A DNA stretch of 64,000 bases from Sabethes cyaneus (taxonomy: Eukaryota > Arthropoda > Insecta > Diptera > Culicidae), in assembly GCF_943734655.1 (NCBI RefSeq), contig NC_071354.1, positions 157,625,142 through 157,689,141 of the forward strand. The letters are read 5' to 3'. A program made the position numbers and the translations under genes. Positions 22,296 through 33,770 of the stretch are shown in pieces. Position 1 is the first letter of the stretch. Every line of letters starts with the position of its first letter. The notes below the pieces were generated by a model, which was not told where the DNA came from, did not search any database, and saw only the letters and a program-made list of their open reading frames with translations.

Positions 22296-22684
22296 CTCAA
22301 ATGATCGAGCTCATCGCGAATTTCGGCACTCGTTAGCTGGATCGAATTTTTGCGAACGTATTTCTTCAGATTATTTTCCAGCATCTTGTAATCCTCACGC
22401 CGCTGGTTGGTTAGCGTGTTGAGCTGCTTGCTCAACAGTCGCACCTGGTCCTCCAGCGAGAGGACCGGCACCGTGGCTTCACCATCAAAGCTATCGCTCC
22501 CAACAGCAGCAGCGGCACCACCAGCAGCTACAGATTTATCCTCAAGCCGCACAAGATTCAGATTTACATTCGCTGCTCGGTTTACATTGGTATTGGCCGT
22601 AGCACTTGGTCCTCCGAGAGTGGTCGTACTCGACAGGAGAATTAATCCTAGAGCAATCATCAGCTGCGACAATAAATTCACCAT
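22296..22684 (-). CDS. First coding exon of a secreted coiled-coil host protein (scabrous-like is a guess)
   Basis: Starts at the ATG at 22684, chosen over one 15 codons upstream because it gives a clean signal peptide (MVNLLSQ, then a leucine/isoleucine core ending STTTLGG) and an A-rich AAA context before ATG. The mature part begins with a low-complexity Asn/Ala/Gly region (about residues 25-70). An amphipathic, heptad-like segment follows (about 72-129), starting LSLEDQVRLLSKQL and rich in charged residues. After 129 codons plus two bases the exon ends at TTGAG|GTAAGC, a consensus donor at 22295-22294. The protein therefore continues at lower coordinates, but no further exon was found. A signal peptide plus coiled coil in a first exon fits fibrinogen-domain secreted proteins such as scabrous or angiopoietin-like proteins. 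This is inference; the C-terminal domain is not in the window. Confidence 0.7.
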
Positions 22685-23810
22685 TTTATTTATTTTACCG
22701 TAGGGTTTCTTGGCTGTGTATAGCTCCATTATAAATACTTGTTCTCCTAAGCTATTTAGTATCCTTTGGAGCTTTTACTGCCGGTGGGGTTCTGCTCTCG
22801 CTTGCGGCTGCAGGAATCGTGCGAAGCGGAAACTCAAAATGAATTATACAAACTTCCCCAGCAGCATTCGCCACACTGCCGTTATTCACGTTATCGAATC
22901 ACGAAACGATATCCACAACGAGCAATAAATTTTCAATTATAACCGCAATTTGTTAATATTTTTGCCTTGGGCATAAATATCACGGTCACTGATTTGTATT
23001 TTCAACACATTGGGTGCCACTGTATTTTGCCAGCGTAGCTTTTGCTGTTTGTTACCCACACAGTACACAACAATTCACGTCAACTTGCCGCAATTATTCC
23101 CATAAATATCCGCATCCGGTTCAACTCTGCCCAATAAATAAAGTGAATGAATCGAATCTGCGGTACGAAGTTAAAACAAACTTGCTCCCGTCGTTTTCAC
23201 CGGTGATTATCCAACAAAAAAAGAAACTTTTGTGTGTGAACTATTCAGAACAGGACCCTTGGGTATGGACTCTGTTAACCGTTTCTACGTCGCTATTTTC
23301 GTATCCTGTGCACGAGCGTATTTATTGAATAGATTTATTGGCAAATAATCGTTGATTCGCTCATGAACGACAAAATCACGTCACCTGGCATAAATAAATC
23401 ACCTCCGTTCCAACACGTCATTCGATTCGGCGTACGCCCACCGCCCAGCACATTCGAAACCAATGCTGCTACTCTATAAATAAGTGATAAGCACAGCGGA
23501 AAAACTATACACTTGTGCACAATCCATCCCACAAGTTGATTATAACAATACTTTCTGCACACCTGTTCCTAGCGGTGTGGTCTGCCGATCAACTTGATCG
23601 GTCACTCACGAGAATGGAAAGTTCCCAGTAAACAACGGAAATACGACCCTCGTTTCAGCCGTTGAATAACGTTACTCCATTCATAAATATTTAATTCGCA
23701 CTCTCCGAACCAGTCGACGAGCAGGATAAGGTGCTTCGTTTCCGGTGATATAAAAAAATCAATAGCTAAAGCGCACCAAGTCGAATACTACACGGCCGTA
23801 AAGCAGGACA

Positions 23811-23839
23811 TGACAGCAGAAGTGCTGTGCACTTTTATA
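23811..23839 (-). promoter_or_regulatory. Candidate core promoter (TATA + initiator)
   Basis: On the minus strand, GGCTATAAAAG (TATA at 23839-23832) is followed 28 bp later by TCA (A at 23811). The spacing fits an insect TATA promoter for the exon at 22684, which would give about 1.1 kb of 5' leader unless an intron intervenes. Confidence 0.35.
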
Positions 23840-24037
23840 GCCGGGTCCGTAGTAAGGATATCAGAAAATTTCACGCACTGCCACGTTCTTCAAACTCCGA
23901 ATAGTATGCACAAGCCGCCGACACACTTCGTCTTTGCCGAGAGACACCAGCAGAGCAATCACACCTTTACACGCACATTCGAACCTTCATCCGGAGCGAA
24001 ATTAATATCCTTTTGCACAACGGTATCACACTAGAAC

Positions 24038-24072
24038 TGACTACACGAAAGTCCTTTCCAATCGCTTTTATA
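24038..24072 (-). promoter_or_regulatory. Alternative candidate core promoter
   Basis: On the minus strand, TATAAAAG (24072-24065) is followed by a perfect arthropod initiator, TCAGTT, with A at 24038. The 34-bp spacing is slightly long. It lies in the same direction as the coding exon. Confidence 0.35.
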
Positions 24073-25019
24073 CGACAGGTAGACCGAGGATTGTTCTCTT
24101 GTCTCTCGGAAAGTTCAATTTCCTTTGGAGTTATGCTACGATACAGCATAGATATCACACCGCCGTGTGTGAGTTGACTGAGAGAATGAGCGAGCAATCA
24201 CGTTTTCTCGGAGAAATTCTAGGTTTATGCTCCGTACTCTGGAATTCTCGCAAATGCAGGTGCAAAACCTGCATGCAGGAAAACATCGCATGGTGATACG
24301 TTTTTTAAGCACTGTGCATGAGTCGGGGCCAACGGTTTTGTTTTGCTCTTGGTCTTCCAGATTTTGCAGATATGAAATGCAACGGAAGCTGGAGATCCAC
24401 GTGGCTCACGTACAACTAACAAACATGTTAGCATGGATGGAAACGTTGGAGAACGATTTGGTCGGGGTAATTCTTGAAGCATGGCGCATTCTAATGCATA
24501 TAAATTGCAACGAAAAAATTGGTACAGTGTTCTCTCATCTGAACCGGAGTTCACTGGTTTGAATGATGCAAAGAATAGCACACGACTGTGTGACGTTTAT
24601 GAGTATAGAAACACGCGGCTTTAACAGAGCAGACTTTTCGTGACACGTCCGTTGGTGAGAATTATTATCTCGACCATCGCTGAGGTACATCGTATTTCAA
24701 AAATGAGCACATCGAGAAGTTGAACTTAATTAAAATACAGACCACTCTGCTATTCATTAGTAGCGAGGAAACTCTTCAAAGTAGAACAATTCTGAACGCA
24801 TTACACGTCGAAAAGCTCAAGTTTTAAAAAAATTGGATTTTATTCCAGATGAAAATCGGGATCCACGGTAGATTGACAAGCTCGGAAAGAGGAAAGATGT
24901 AGCAAAATTGAAATTGGTATTTACAACATATACAAGTGCTAACCTTCATCTATTCCTTGCATTGATCAAGCACAAATCAAGCATTTGTTACACATGGTGG
25001 AAAAAAATTGTCACAATTA

Positions 25020-25335
25020 GGTCATTGCAAATAATTTCAAAAGTTTTTGTCACCCCCCCTTGGAAATTGACTTGAAAAATCGGGGGGCAAAAAATAATTT
25101 CTATGATATTAGTTAATTTTTTTCATAAAATTAATTGTCTGTGGGTTCTGAAAGCCTGAAGAGCCTGAAAAACTCGAAAAATGAGTGTACGAATTGAGTT
25201 AATGCTTCTAGCACGAAACAGAAATGGAAATTCAAACAACGGAATTTCCGAAAATCGGCCGAAAATTTTTTCTTTCGTTTTTGTCTTTTTTCGTAGATTT
25301 TTGCATTGAAAATAATTAAAAGCAAGAATAGATTA
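25020..25335 (+). mobile_element. Harbinger/Tourist-like MITE, copy B, truncated
   Basis: Starts GGTCATTGCAAATAATTTC after TTA, then AAGTTTTTGTCACC and AAATCGGGGGGCAAAA as in copy C. It breaks off after AGCAAGAATAGATT; the second terminal repeat is missing. Confidence 0.75.
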
Positions 25336-25477
25336 AATCAGCCAACAAGTTAGGGTGCTCATTATGCCCCTAATGCCCCTACATTTTATTTTAATCAGAT
25401 TTCAAAAATGTTGCAAAGAGCATGGCATATGACATAAATTCACTTTGAATGAACGATAAAAATCCATCAAAGTATGC

Positions 25478-25880
25478 AGTCAGAGTGAACCAAGTGTATA
25501 CAACCTTGGCGACTGTAACGAAAACACACTTTCATGAAAATGAGGAGATGGAAGAAATTACAAGTGATCTCTTCCTTTTGCCCTTCAACGGATACCGATA
25601 AGTAGTTCATAGTAAAACCATTTAACGAAATTCTTAGGCTATTAATAGTTATTAAAGTGCTGATCGAATATTTCACTATCTCGTGTGCAGACAGAGTGGA
25701 CCAAGTGTTAAAAAGTAAAAGGTTATAATTTCAAAATTTTTCCAAATTAATTTCAAATCAGAATATAGTTTTTCGTTAACTTAAAGGCTTGTTATTAAAA
25801 TGTACCTGAACCCGTGTTTGTTAAATACAGGTTTTAAGAGTAATTTAGCAGTTATACTTGGTCCGCTCTGACTGAACACA
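25478..25880. mobile_element. MITE cluster with CAGAGTGGACCAAGT ends
   Basis: CAGTCAGAGTGAACCAAGTG near 25478 and CAGACAGAGTGGACCAAGTG near 25688 face the inverted partner CTTGGTCCGCTCTGACTG near 25857. The 25688-25877 pair could be one 190-bp element. No clear target duplication. Confidence 0.5.
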
Positions 25881-26406
25881 TAATTAGAAAATATAGGTCT
25901 TCTATAGTATAGAAGATACAATAAAATAAAAATAAAAATTAATGACCTTCTCGAAGGATTCGGTTCTACTGAATAGAACAAGATCCTCGAGAATTGGAGA
26001 ATCTGGATCTTGGAGAATATGCTACCGGAAGCATCGTTAGTCCTGATGCATTGGATGAACGTACGTAAACTATTATGGTTTAATATAATGTTGAATTCAA
26101 TGCTCGTTTCTGCAATTAAATTATAGAGTCAGATGGTCAAGGAATTCAGTCCTGAGCCTCACAGGAAATTAAAATATGCTGAGCCTGACTTGTGCAGAAA
26201 GTACCAAAAAAAAAAGAAGAGGAACTCTGGCAAGGAGTACATGAACACTTTAGGCCACATTATTCCGGCGAAAACATGTGATAAATACGACCGGGCATGG
26301 TATTTTGAAAGCAAAGTACATGGTTATTATTCATCCACTTAAGTACGTCCTCCCAGTTTACCATCATTTCTATTAAATTTCTCATCATGCAAGATAATGA
26401 TTTTTC
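25881..26406. other. Unassigned stretch
   Basis: AT-rich. A short + frame at 26133-26342 has no recognised motif. Confidence 0.35.
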
Positions 26407-27395
26407 TTTTTGAAACGATGGTTCTACAATTGATGAAGGGACGGTAGGGGAAAGAAATGAAAATTTTTGGTGAAGGAGGGGAAGAGCGGAAAGAAAGGGG
26501 GGGGGGGTTTTTGGTAGCTATGCTTGACAAGTAGTCATTTTGACTCCTACCTTTTGTCCAATGCTGGAAGGTGCATGAGTCGAACCAAGCTGTAATCTGA
26601 GATTATAACCGGATTCGAACCCACAACACCCTCCAGGGCATGTGGTTCGCTGGTACTTGTACCTTTGAACCATAGAGGCGCTGGACAAAAAGGAGACCGC
26701 AAAATCCACTTCTCAAGGATAGCTACGCGTGTTGGTTGTGTTATCGACACATATTGTGCCGCTTCCTGCATCAATTGCAGATTACCACCGAGCGAGAAGT
26801 TTTAATCTAACTACTATTTACTTTCAGGACGACGACACAGCGTATGTTACATAGGAACGGGGCCTTCCCTCGAAAACCCGCGCCGAGAAACGCGGCTAAC
26901 ATACGCTGACGGACGAACAGCGTCACGTGCAGTACCTTGCAAGTCGTAAGGGCCGGCACAGTGTCGTCGTCCTGAAAGTAAATAGTAGTTAGATTAAAAC
27001 TTCTCGCTCGGTGGTAATCTGCAATTGATGCAGGAAGCGGCACAATATGTGTCGATAACACAACCAACACGCGTAGCTATCCTTGAGAAGTGGATTTTGC
27101 GGTCTCCTTTTGTCCAGCGCCTCTATGGTTCAAAGGTACAAGTACCAGCGAACCACATGCCCTGGAGGGTGTTGTGGGTTCGAATCCGGTTATAATCTCA
27201 GATTACAGCTTGGTTCGACTCATGCACCTTCCAGCATTGGACAAAAGGTAGGAGTCAAAATGACTACTTGTCAAGCATAGCTACCAATACCCCCCCCCCC
27301 CCCTTCCTTTCCGCGCTTCCCCCTCCTTCACCAAAAAAAAAAAATTTCATTTCTTTCCCCTACCGTCCCTTCATCAATTGTAGAACCATCGTTTC
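26407..27395. mobile_element. Palindromic tRNA-like SINE, ~430-bp arms
   Basis: Arms 26407-26838 and 26961-27390 are inverted copies: CAGGACGACGACAC at 26825-26838 pairs with 26961-26974. The coordinate sum shifts only from 53798 to 53799, one single-base indel in a run of A/T. Each arm holds a B box, GGTTCGAATCC, an A-box-like TGGTTCAAAGG, and the outer TGAAACGATGGTTCTACAAT sequence shared with 13687-14277. The 122-bp loop has a smaller inverted pair, AGCGTATGTTA / TAACATACGCT. A TATTAATATATG tail follows on the right, as in the related element. Confidence 0.85.
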
Positions 27396-27805
27396 AAAAA
27401 AAAAATATTAATATATGTATGACCTCATTCCAAGGTCAAGACTAAAATCTTGAGATTAGTCTAATATTTTTTGTTAAATGGCTAATTCTTATTATTCGTT
27501 GAAAAAAATGCAATTTTAAGCTTACACAAACAGTTTGTTTTACTATATGGATTGAATGAAGTAGTTTCTGAAGCACACTGAATGAATGATATAATTTTAT
27601 TTTTAAATTGTTCAGTCATAGTGAACCAAGTCTCAAAAACAATTTCTTTGGTTCAGTCAGAGTGGACCAAGTGCTAATAACCAGTCATGAAACTCTCTCG
27701 TTTGACCTCAAAAGCCGGATTCTTTGCAATAATAGTATTACACGGCGTTGTTGAAGAGTAACTGAGAGCGGCGGAAGAAAAATCAAGGAAAACGATTTAA
27801 AACTA
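27396..27805. other. SINE tail and MITE fragments
   Basis: 27396-27470 matches the tail beside the palindromic SINE in the giant repeat. CAGTCATAGTGAACCAAGT near 27610 and CAGTCAGAGTGGACCAAGT near 27655 are direct copies of the MITE end motif. Confidence 0.5.
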
Positions 27806-29850
27806 CAGTAATCCCCCCAATAAGGACGCTAATAGGGACCGCGTTAATCGAAACCGTGTTAATGGAGTCTACGTAGCATATGGGAATTGACTTAATTGGT
27901 TCCAACATGGAATAACTCGAGATCTTGACCGTATAGGAAGTTGGTGTCTTCGACAAAGTTGTTCAGCAAATCTAGGGCTTTTCGTTGGATTGTAGTATTT
28001 CGGAATTGCTTCACTACGTGGCGCTAGCATATATGTAATATTTTTGTATATGCTGTATCTTGCGCAGCTGACGTCTAGAAAGTTGCGGTCTTCGGGAAGG
28101 TTGCTCAAATGACTGCCACCTTCAAGATGGCATGAGAAATAGTGCAGAACTGCCTCACTACGTGGCGCTAGTGTATATGAAATATGATTAGACAGGCTGT
28201 ATCTTGCGCTGCTGACTATCTAAAAAGTTGCGGTCTTCGGGAAGGTTGCTTAAATGACTGCTACCTTCAATATGGTATGGAAAATAATGCAGAATTAACT
28301 CAACGGATGGCGCTAGTGTATTTGTGATTTTTTGTGTTTGCCATAAAACTCATGATTATGGTACAAGAAGTTGATTTCTTCGGAAAGGTTGTTTAAGTGA
28401 CAGTGGTTATTTAACTAGTTGGAAAATTAGCTAATATTTTGCTCGTTATTTAACACAATGCTGATCACTTACAAAAATTTTCTGCAAGATGCAACGTTGG
28501 CAGTCGATGAAATTCCTTAGAATTTTTTCATTGCTCGCATTTAACTTGCAACGGACATGAAAAATATGCTGCAACACGAGAAAGATGAGTTACTAAAAGT
28601 AACATTACGTATGCCGTTGACTTCACATTATTAATGTTGTGTGACATTAAGTGGTTGCAAGTTTCGATTAAAAAAAATAGTGATAAAAATGTAAATATAA
28701 TTGTTCATGAATCATTAAGAATGTTTAGAAAGTAGCTGGAAATGCTGACGTGTAGCTGTTAACGTGACAGACACTAATTGAATAAGTGAGTTGGTGGGAT
28801 TTCTCTGGCCATTTAGGAAGTAGCATTAATAGTTGGTAGATTAGCACGATAGATATTTTTGCAGGCAGTAAATGTTGCTAGAGAATAAAATTGAGCGTTG
28901 AGCGTTCCGCATCGCAAGGTACAGACTGAAAAATAATACTACATATACGCGCCGCGAGTGAGTTCTGCATTATTTTACATACCACCTTGAAGGTGCGTCC
29001 CAGTTGGCCTTGAGGTAAGACGCTGGTCTAATAAGCACCTAGGAATTAGCACCTAGGCTTTGCTTTGCTTGAAGGTGTCAGTCATTTGAGTAACCGTCCC
29101 GAAGACCGCAACTTTCTAGATAGTCAGCAGCGCAAGATACAGCCTATATAAACAAACCACGTAGATACTAGCGCCACGTAGTGAGTCAGTTCTGCGCTAT
29201 TTTTCGTGCCATCTTGAAGGTGGTAGTTATTTGAGCAACCTTTCCGAAGACCGCAAGTTTCTAGATAGTCAGCAGCGCAAGATATAGCTTGTATAAGAGT
29301 ATTACATATACGCTAGCGCCACGTAGTGAGTCAGTTCTGCGCGATTTTCCACGCCATCTTGAAGGTGGCAGTCATTTGAGTAACCTCCCCGAAGACCGCA
29401 ACTATTTAGATAATCAGCAGCGCAAGATACAGCCTGTCTAAGCATATCACATATACATTAGCGCCATGTAGTGCGTGAGTTCTGCGCTATTTTCCATACC
29501 ACCTTGAAGGTGTCGGTCATTTGAGTAACCTTCCCGAAGACCGCAAGTTTCTAGATAGTCAGCAGCGCAAGATATAGTTTGTATAAGGGTATTACATATA
29601 CGCTAGCGCCACGTAGTGTGACAATAATATAATCCAATGAAATCCCGTTGATGCACTGAACAACTCTGTGGAAGACACCAACCTTCTATACGGCCAGGAT
29701 CACGAGTTGTTTCATGTTGGAACCAATTAAGTCAGTTCCAATATGCTACGTAGACTCCAATAAGGACGTTCGACCGCGTTAATGGAATTACTCGAGACCG
29801 TCCTTATTGGAAACGTTCTTATTCGAAACCGCGTTATTCGGGGACTGCTG
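27806..29850. mobile_element. Foldback element with pogo-like ends and inverted 145-bp tandem repeats
   Basis: Flanked by TA (27804-27805 and 29851-29852). The ends are inverted: CAGTAATCCCCCC on the left and, reversed, CAGCAGTCCCCGAATAACGCGG on the right, the style of pogo/Tigger elements. Inside, each arm is a tandem array of one unit in opposite orientation. In the right arm GAAGACCGC recurs at 29101, 29246, 29391 and 29536, exactly 145 bp apart. In the left arm GCGCTA recurs at 28021, 28165 and 28310. About 680 bp of unique AT-rich sequence separates the arms. No transposase. Confidence 0.88.
28996..29067 (+). mobile_element. Truncated SINE nested in the foldback element
   Basis: 72 bp with the SINE head GAGGTAAGACGCTGGTCTAA joined to the family tail GGCTTTGCTTTGCTT; the B box is deleted. 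A perfect 10-bp duplication, CTTGAAGGTG, flanks it at 28986-28995 and 29068-29077. AGCACCTAGG occurs twice inside. Confidence 0.82.
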
Positions 29851-29852
29851 TA

Positions 29853-29930
29853 CAAAAGTTACAGAGCTTCAAACTTTGAATGCGTTTTTCTCGAAATCAA
29901 AACTTTGTCACTTGGTTCGGTCTGACTTAA
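29853..29930. mobile_element. Half copy of the GTCAGACC MITE
   Basis: Matches the mirror of 11346-11410: CGTTTTTCTCGAAAT, then CACTTGGTTCGGTCTGACTTAAC. It begins directly at the border of the foldback element. Confidence 0.6.
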
Positions 29931-30389
29931 CACCGACCATATGACTGTCGATCGTGAGTCAAGATGAGGAAAAAAAGGCGTCCGTATACTGTTAAGGATC
30001 ACACCTGCGTAGTTGGGGCCTTCGACGGGAAACTAAACTCCTCCGTTCTAGAGGCAGCAAAAACAATTGAATCTGAGCAAAACTTTCGTGCAGAAGGCCA
30101 AAACTCGAGCTGAATCACGTACGTTTAAGGCTCAGAAGACCCCAAAAGAATTCGGTCGTGAATAGCCGTGCCCAGAAGTTATACGAACAAAAGTTGACGA
30201 AACCTCATTGCTGCGTTATAGTTGACGACACCTACGTGAACGCGGACTCCAACCAGATCCCGGGGAACCAGTATTTCAATGCAAAGGATAAGATTGATGT
30301 TCCAGAGAACCTCCGAAAACAGGAGATGTCGAAGTTTGCCAAGAAATTCTTGATTTGGCAAGCAATTTGTTCATATGGACAAAGGAGTA

Positions 30390-31508
30390 GGGTAAGGTGG
30401 TGCAGAATGCACCGCTTAAGCAAAACATCATTTTGCAGAGCAACAGCGTGTTTGTTCCACGTTTTTCAACTTCTAGAAGACTTTGGTATCTTTTTTACAC
30501 TTACTCCTGGCGAAATTTCGTAACAAAAACCAGTATTTTTTGTTATTTTTGACGATTTTTGGCAAGCGTCAAAATCATTATGTGAGGCAGAACGCCAAAG
30601 CCCGTGGACAAAACGCACCAAGTTTGCCCAGCCAGGCGTTAAACGCAACCAAAAAATTTACCATTCATTCACGTGTTGTATAAATTCCTAAAACTAGGCT
30701 GCCACAATGGCGGGAGCGTTCGTTGTAGCGTTTGTTACATACGCTTGTTTGCTGGGATACAATGGGTTCATATCTCAACATAATTGGGTATTTTAGCGGT
30801 ATACAAATTTTTGTATATTTTGGTAAGATATGATGTTAGTGTATCATCACATGAAAACTTTTTCAAATTTGACTAGTGGAAGTAATAAAAAAAACATTTT
30901 TTTTGTATTTAAAAAAAATTTGGAATTAGACGATAGATTTTTATAAGTAAACCTCGTTTCTTCTCAGCTTGCTTTAGACAACACAGTGAATAGATACACC
31001 ATGGTCATCGGACGATACATAAGTTTCATATGGGAGCTGTCAAACGCTCGGTCAAAATGAAGAGCTCTATTAGAATGATAGAAGCGAGGGAGAGAATTTC
31101 TGACATCATGTCAATCAATCAGCTTGGTTGATATCTGTCAAACAGCAAGTCGTACTATTTTTGATTTTTATTCGTTTTTTCATCAAATATTGACTTAATT
31201 GAAATAAAAAAAGAACTGTTGGATTCAGGAAACGACGGGCTATCAAATGAGGCCAAAAAAAACACTATTTTGGAAAAATTAAAATACCCAATTGGCAATA
31301 AAATTTAATCATCTACTTTTCTCCAACTGATGTGTGATGAAATATTGTAAGTTAAGCAATGTACAATTAGGTTTAGGGTAAATTCTAAGTCCTATACAAT
31401 ACATAATATTGCTAGATTTTTAATAAATAATTCGATACAAAAGATGTACTGCAAATTAAAAATATTTCGATCCCGCTATGTTCGATCCCGCTGTGATGCA
31501 TTCTACCC
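30390..31508. mobile_element. Unclassified insertion in the transposase relic
   Basis: Begins GGGTAAGGTGGTGCAGAATG right after the transposase codons and ends GATGCATTCTACCCC. Only GAATGCA is shared between the two ends in inverted orientation, so the boundaries are tentative. Confidence 0.4.
30782..31293. mobile_element. Possible 512-bp MITE
   Basis: A perfect 14-bp inverted pair, AATTGGGTATTTTA, occurs at both ends. No target duplication could be assigned and no coding is present. Confidence 0.45.
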
Positions 31509-31690
31509 CTGTTTTGTATTTTGGAGTTTTTTGCAATATATGTGAAAAATATGCATAGTTAATGCCGTTTTTGTGATGAATCATCGAGTATGACAGTATA
31601 TCAATTAGATAGACTGTATTTATTATGTATTGATGGTAATTGGATAAAAATTCGAATTATGCGAATTAATTTTGTGTGTTTCAATTTTAG

Positions 31691-33363
31691 CTTTGACACC
31701 CTTTATGTGCAATAAACAGACAGCTGATTTCTGTTCTGTATATTTACGTGTAAGTTATTAAAATTAAACCAGCAGGGATTCATTATAAAATGAGAGCTTA
31801 AGTCCTTTTTGTAAATTCACAACCTGTCAGAAGTATTTTCCTAGTGTTAAATTGAAAATCTTATAATTGAATGGAATTCACACAAAGCACTGTATATAGC
31901 TTTCAAGAACTGCAACTGCATTGTTGCTTTGTGACGATGCCTGTATGATTGTAAGTCGTATCTGTATTATAATGAGATTCATTAAACCCCCCGGGGGGCA
32001 AGGAGTTAGCCTTGAAGATCAGCCAGGAGCAACACTGGCAGTAGATTTATTGGCAGTGCAGCTCAATTATTGACTGAGTCAAGAATGCCGTTAATGTGGT
32101 TTTGTAATAGGTCACGCTGCAGGTGAGGATTTCAGGTGCAGACCCATTCTTTCAATCAGCGTGAAACTAGTCCGAGTACATTGTTAATAGGGTGACAAGG
32201 ATTACAAACAGCCAAATTTCGAAAATACATTCGCACTAATAATAATCTTTTTATCCACGATGTAAACTTTATCGGAAAGTTTGCGGCTATCACTACAATT
32301 CTTGTAGGGTACATGACGAAATAACGGCCAAATTTATAAATTGGAAACGATAGTTTTTCCTTACATACTAGTAATTATTTCGACCTTACTTGATCATTCT
32401 CAATGTGGTTGTTGATTGTAAATAGCACATGCCACCGTGAACAGCACATACCGTTTCACAGAACAATGCTTTATCACACATATTTCACGTTTCCGAAGAT
32501 ATATGCGACTGCTCAAAGGGTTGCACCACGCCAGGACATCTGCCCGGTGGAAAATCTATTTTCCCGGATAATTACCATGACACATGGAGTCTGCTGAGTT
32601 GTGGCGTTATTCCGCGTCAGGTTAGATGAGCTGGCATGTTTTGACCGCAATTAGAATTCCTCCGAAGTAGTTCTCTGGTGGCTGGTTTAGTAGGCGCGTT
32701 GTTAGCAAAATCTAACTACTTACTTACATGTTGGGTGGAATTTGTACTGTCATTTCAAATAATGTGGTTGTAACCGCAATCGTACGAAATAGCTGCAATA
32801 GATAATCGGTTATAACGTAACATTACGGAAAGCAAAGACAAAAATTTTCAATGAAGTAAGAAAAAAATGGTGCTAAATAATAAGCTTTTGTGTTGAGTAA
32901 AAATGCTAACCTATAAATTGGTTGAAATTGCTCAGAATTTACTTTGAGTGTGCAAAATCATTTACTGAGTAATTTTGAGTTCAATATTCACAAGAGGAAT
33001 CGTGAACCACCACCAACTAGCGGAAATAGGACAAACCTTCTAATCTTCAAATCTGAGTTTGTACAGCTTAAAGAAGGTAGTTTTAATCCATTTATAGGTG
33101 AACACAATTAGAGTATATACTGAAATGAATAAATGTAGTAACCTAATTTGCTTACTTGTTTAACACATGGCAAGTTTCCCAAATCATAACCTATGCTTTC
33201 ACTAATAGATAAACTACCGCAAAAGCTTTCTGTTACGGATACATAAAATGGATTACGAGTGGGAATGCGGTCAAACACATTCGGTCGACCAGCTGTAAAA
33301 AGAGCTGCGAACGTAGGTACCTTGTAAGATATATTGTTTTGGCGTCAAATTCGAATTTAACCT
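31691..33363. other. Unassigned stretch
   Basis: Moderately AT-rich single-copy-looking sequence with a GC patch at 31985-32170 (around CCCCCCGGGGGG). No gene, SINE head or terminal repeats recognised; short frames only. Confidence 0.4.
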
Positions 33364-33770
33364 GTGCGAAAATTCCGCTCTTTCATACGCAAGGATATAT
33401 GTAGTTGCCCCGGCCAGAAAGATAGCAATCGGTGCACTAGAAAGGCGGTAGAAAAATGCCGCAAAAAAGGTGACGTGAATAATGCATGGCCCCGGCGTGA
33501 TAAGGGCAACGGGCGAGTTCAGATGCTATGCTGGCATGGCACATGTACATGTAACACCTGCGCCAAATTGGCAAAAACTTCGTTCCTTCCCTCTTTTTCG
33601 TTCTTTCTTTTTTTTATTTTAAACCGCGCTAATCCGATGTAAAGCGGGCTCTTGAATACGTGATAAAGTCTTTGCAGGGACGTGAATAATGCACATGTTC
33701 CTGTACCGAAGCCTATGCGGCGGGGCAATGCATGGTTCTTGCACGTAGAGCACCAAATTTTCTCCAAAGG
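33364..33770. repeat. Region with an imperfect internal duplication
   Basis: ACGTGAATAATGCA occurs at about 33473 and 33669, each followed by GC-rich sequence with shared words such as GGCATGG/GCATGG. A 92-codon frame at 33364-33642 is Cys-rich at its end, but no domain was recognised. Confidence 0.35.

Larger units (their letters stand above)
22685..25019. other. 5' flank/leader of the host gene
   Basis: Less repetitive and GC-richer than the surroundings, with no transposon ends recognised. It contains the two TATA candidates and an E-box-type CAGGTG near 24257. Frames here are short and overlap on both strands, consistent with leader or regulatory DNA. Confidence 0.45.
29935..31690 (+). 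pseudogene. ITmD37E-type transposase relic 1, interrupted
   Basis: Coding traces run from about 30068: VQKAKTRAE, TFKAQKTPK, then RAQKLYEQKLTKPHCC, VDDTYVNAD (first catalytic Asp), QIPGNQYFNAKDKIDVPENL and KFAKKFLIWQAICSYG (to 30387). This is the central part of a Tc1/mariner transposase of the mosquito DD37E group. The N-terminal helix-turn-helix is absent. Coding stops at 30387, where a ~1.1 kb insertion (30390-31508) begins; the C-terminal half with the second Asp and Glu is lost. 31630-31690 (GGATAAAAATTCGAATTATG...TTTTGTGTGTTTCAATTTTA) matches the 3' end of relic 3. Confidence 0.78.

Noticed and set aside
26518..27280. tRNA genes suggested by B-box GGTTCGAATCC
   Set aside because: No cloverleaf with paired acceptor stem could be drawn; the boxes lie in repeated SINE units.
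27990..29610. CRISPR-like regular spacing
   Set aside because: The 145-bp units are contiguous tandem repeats with no variable spacers or cas genes, inside a DNA transposon.
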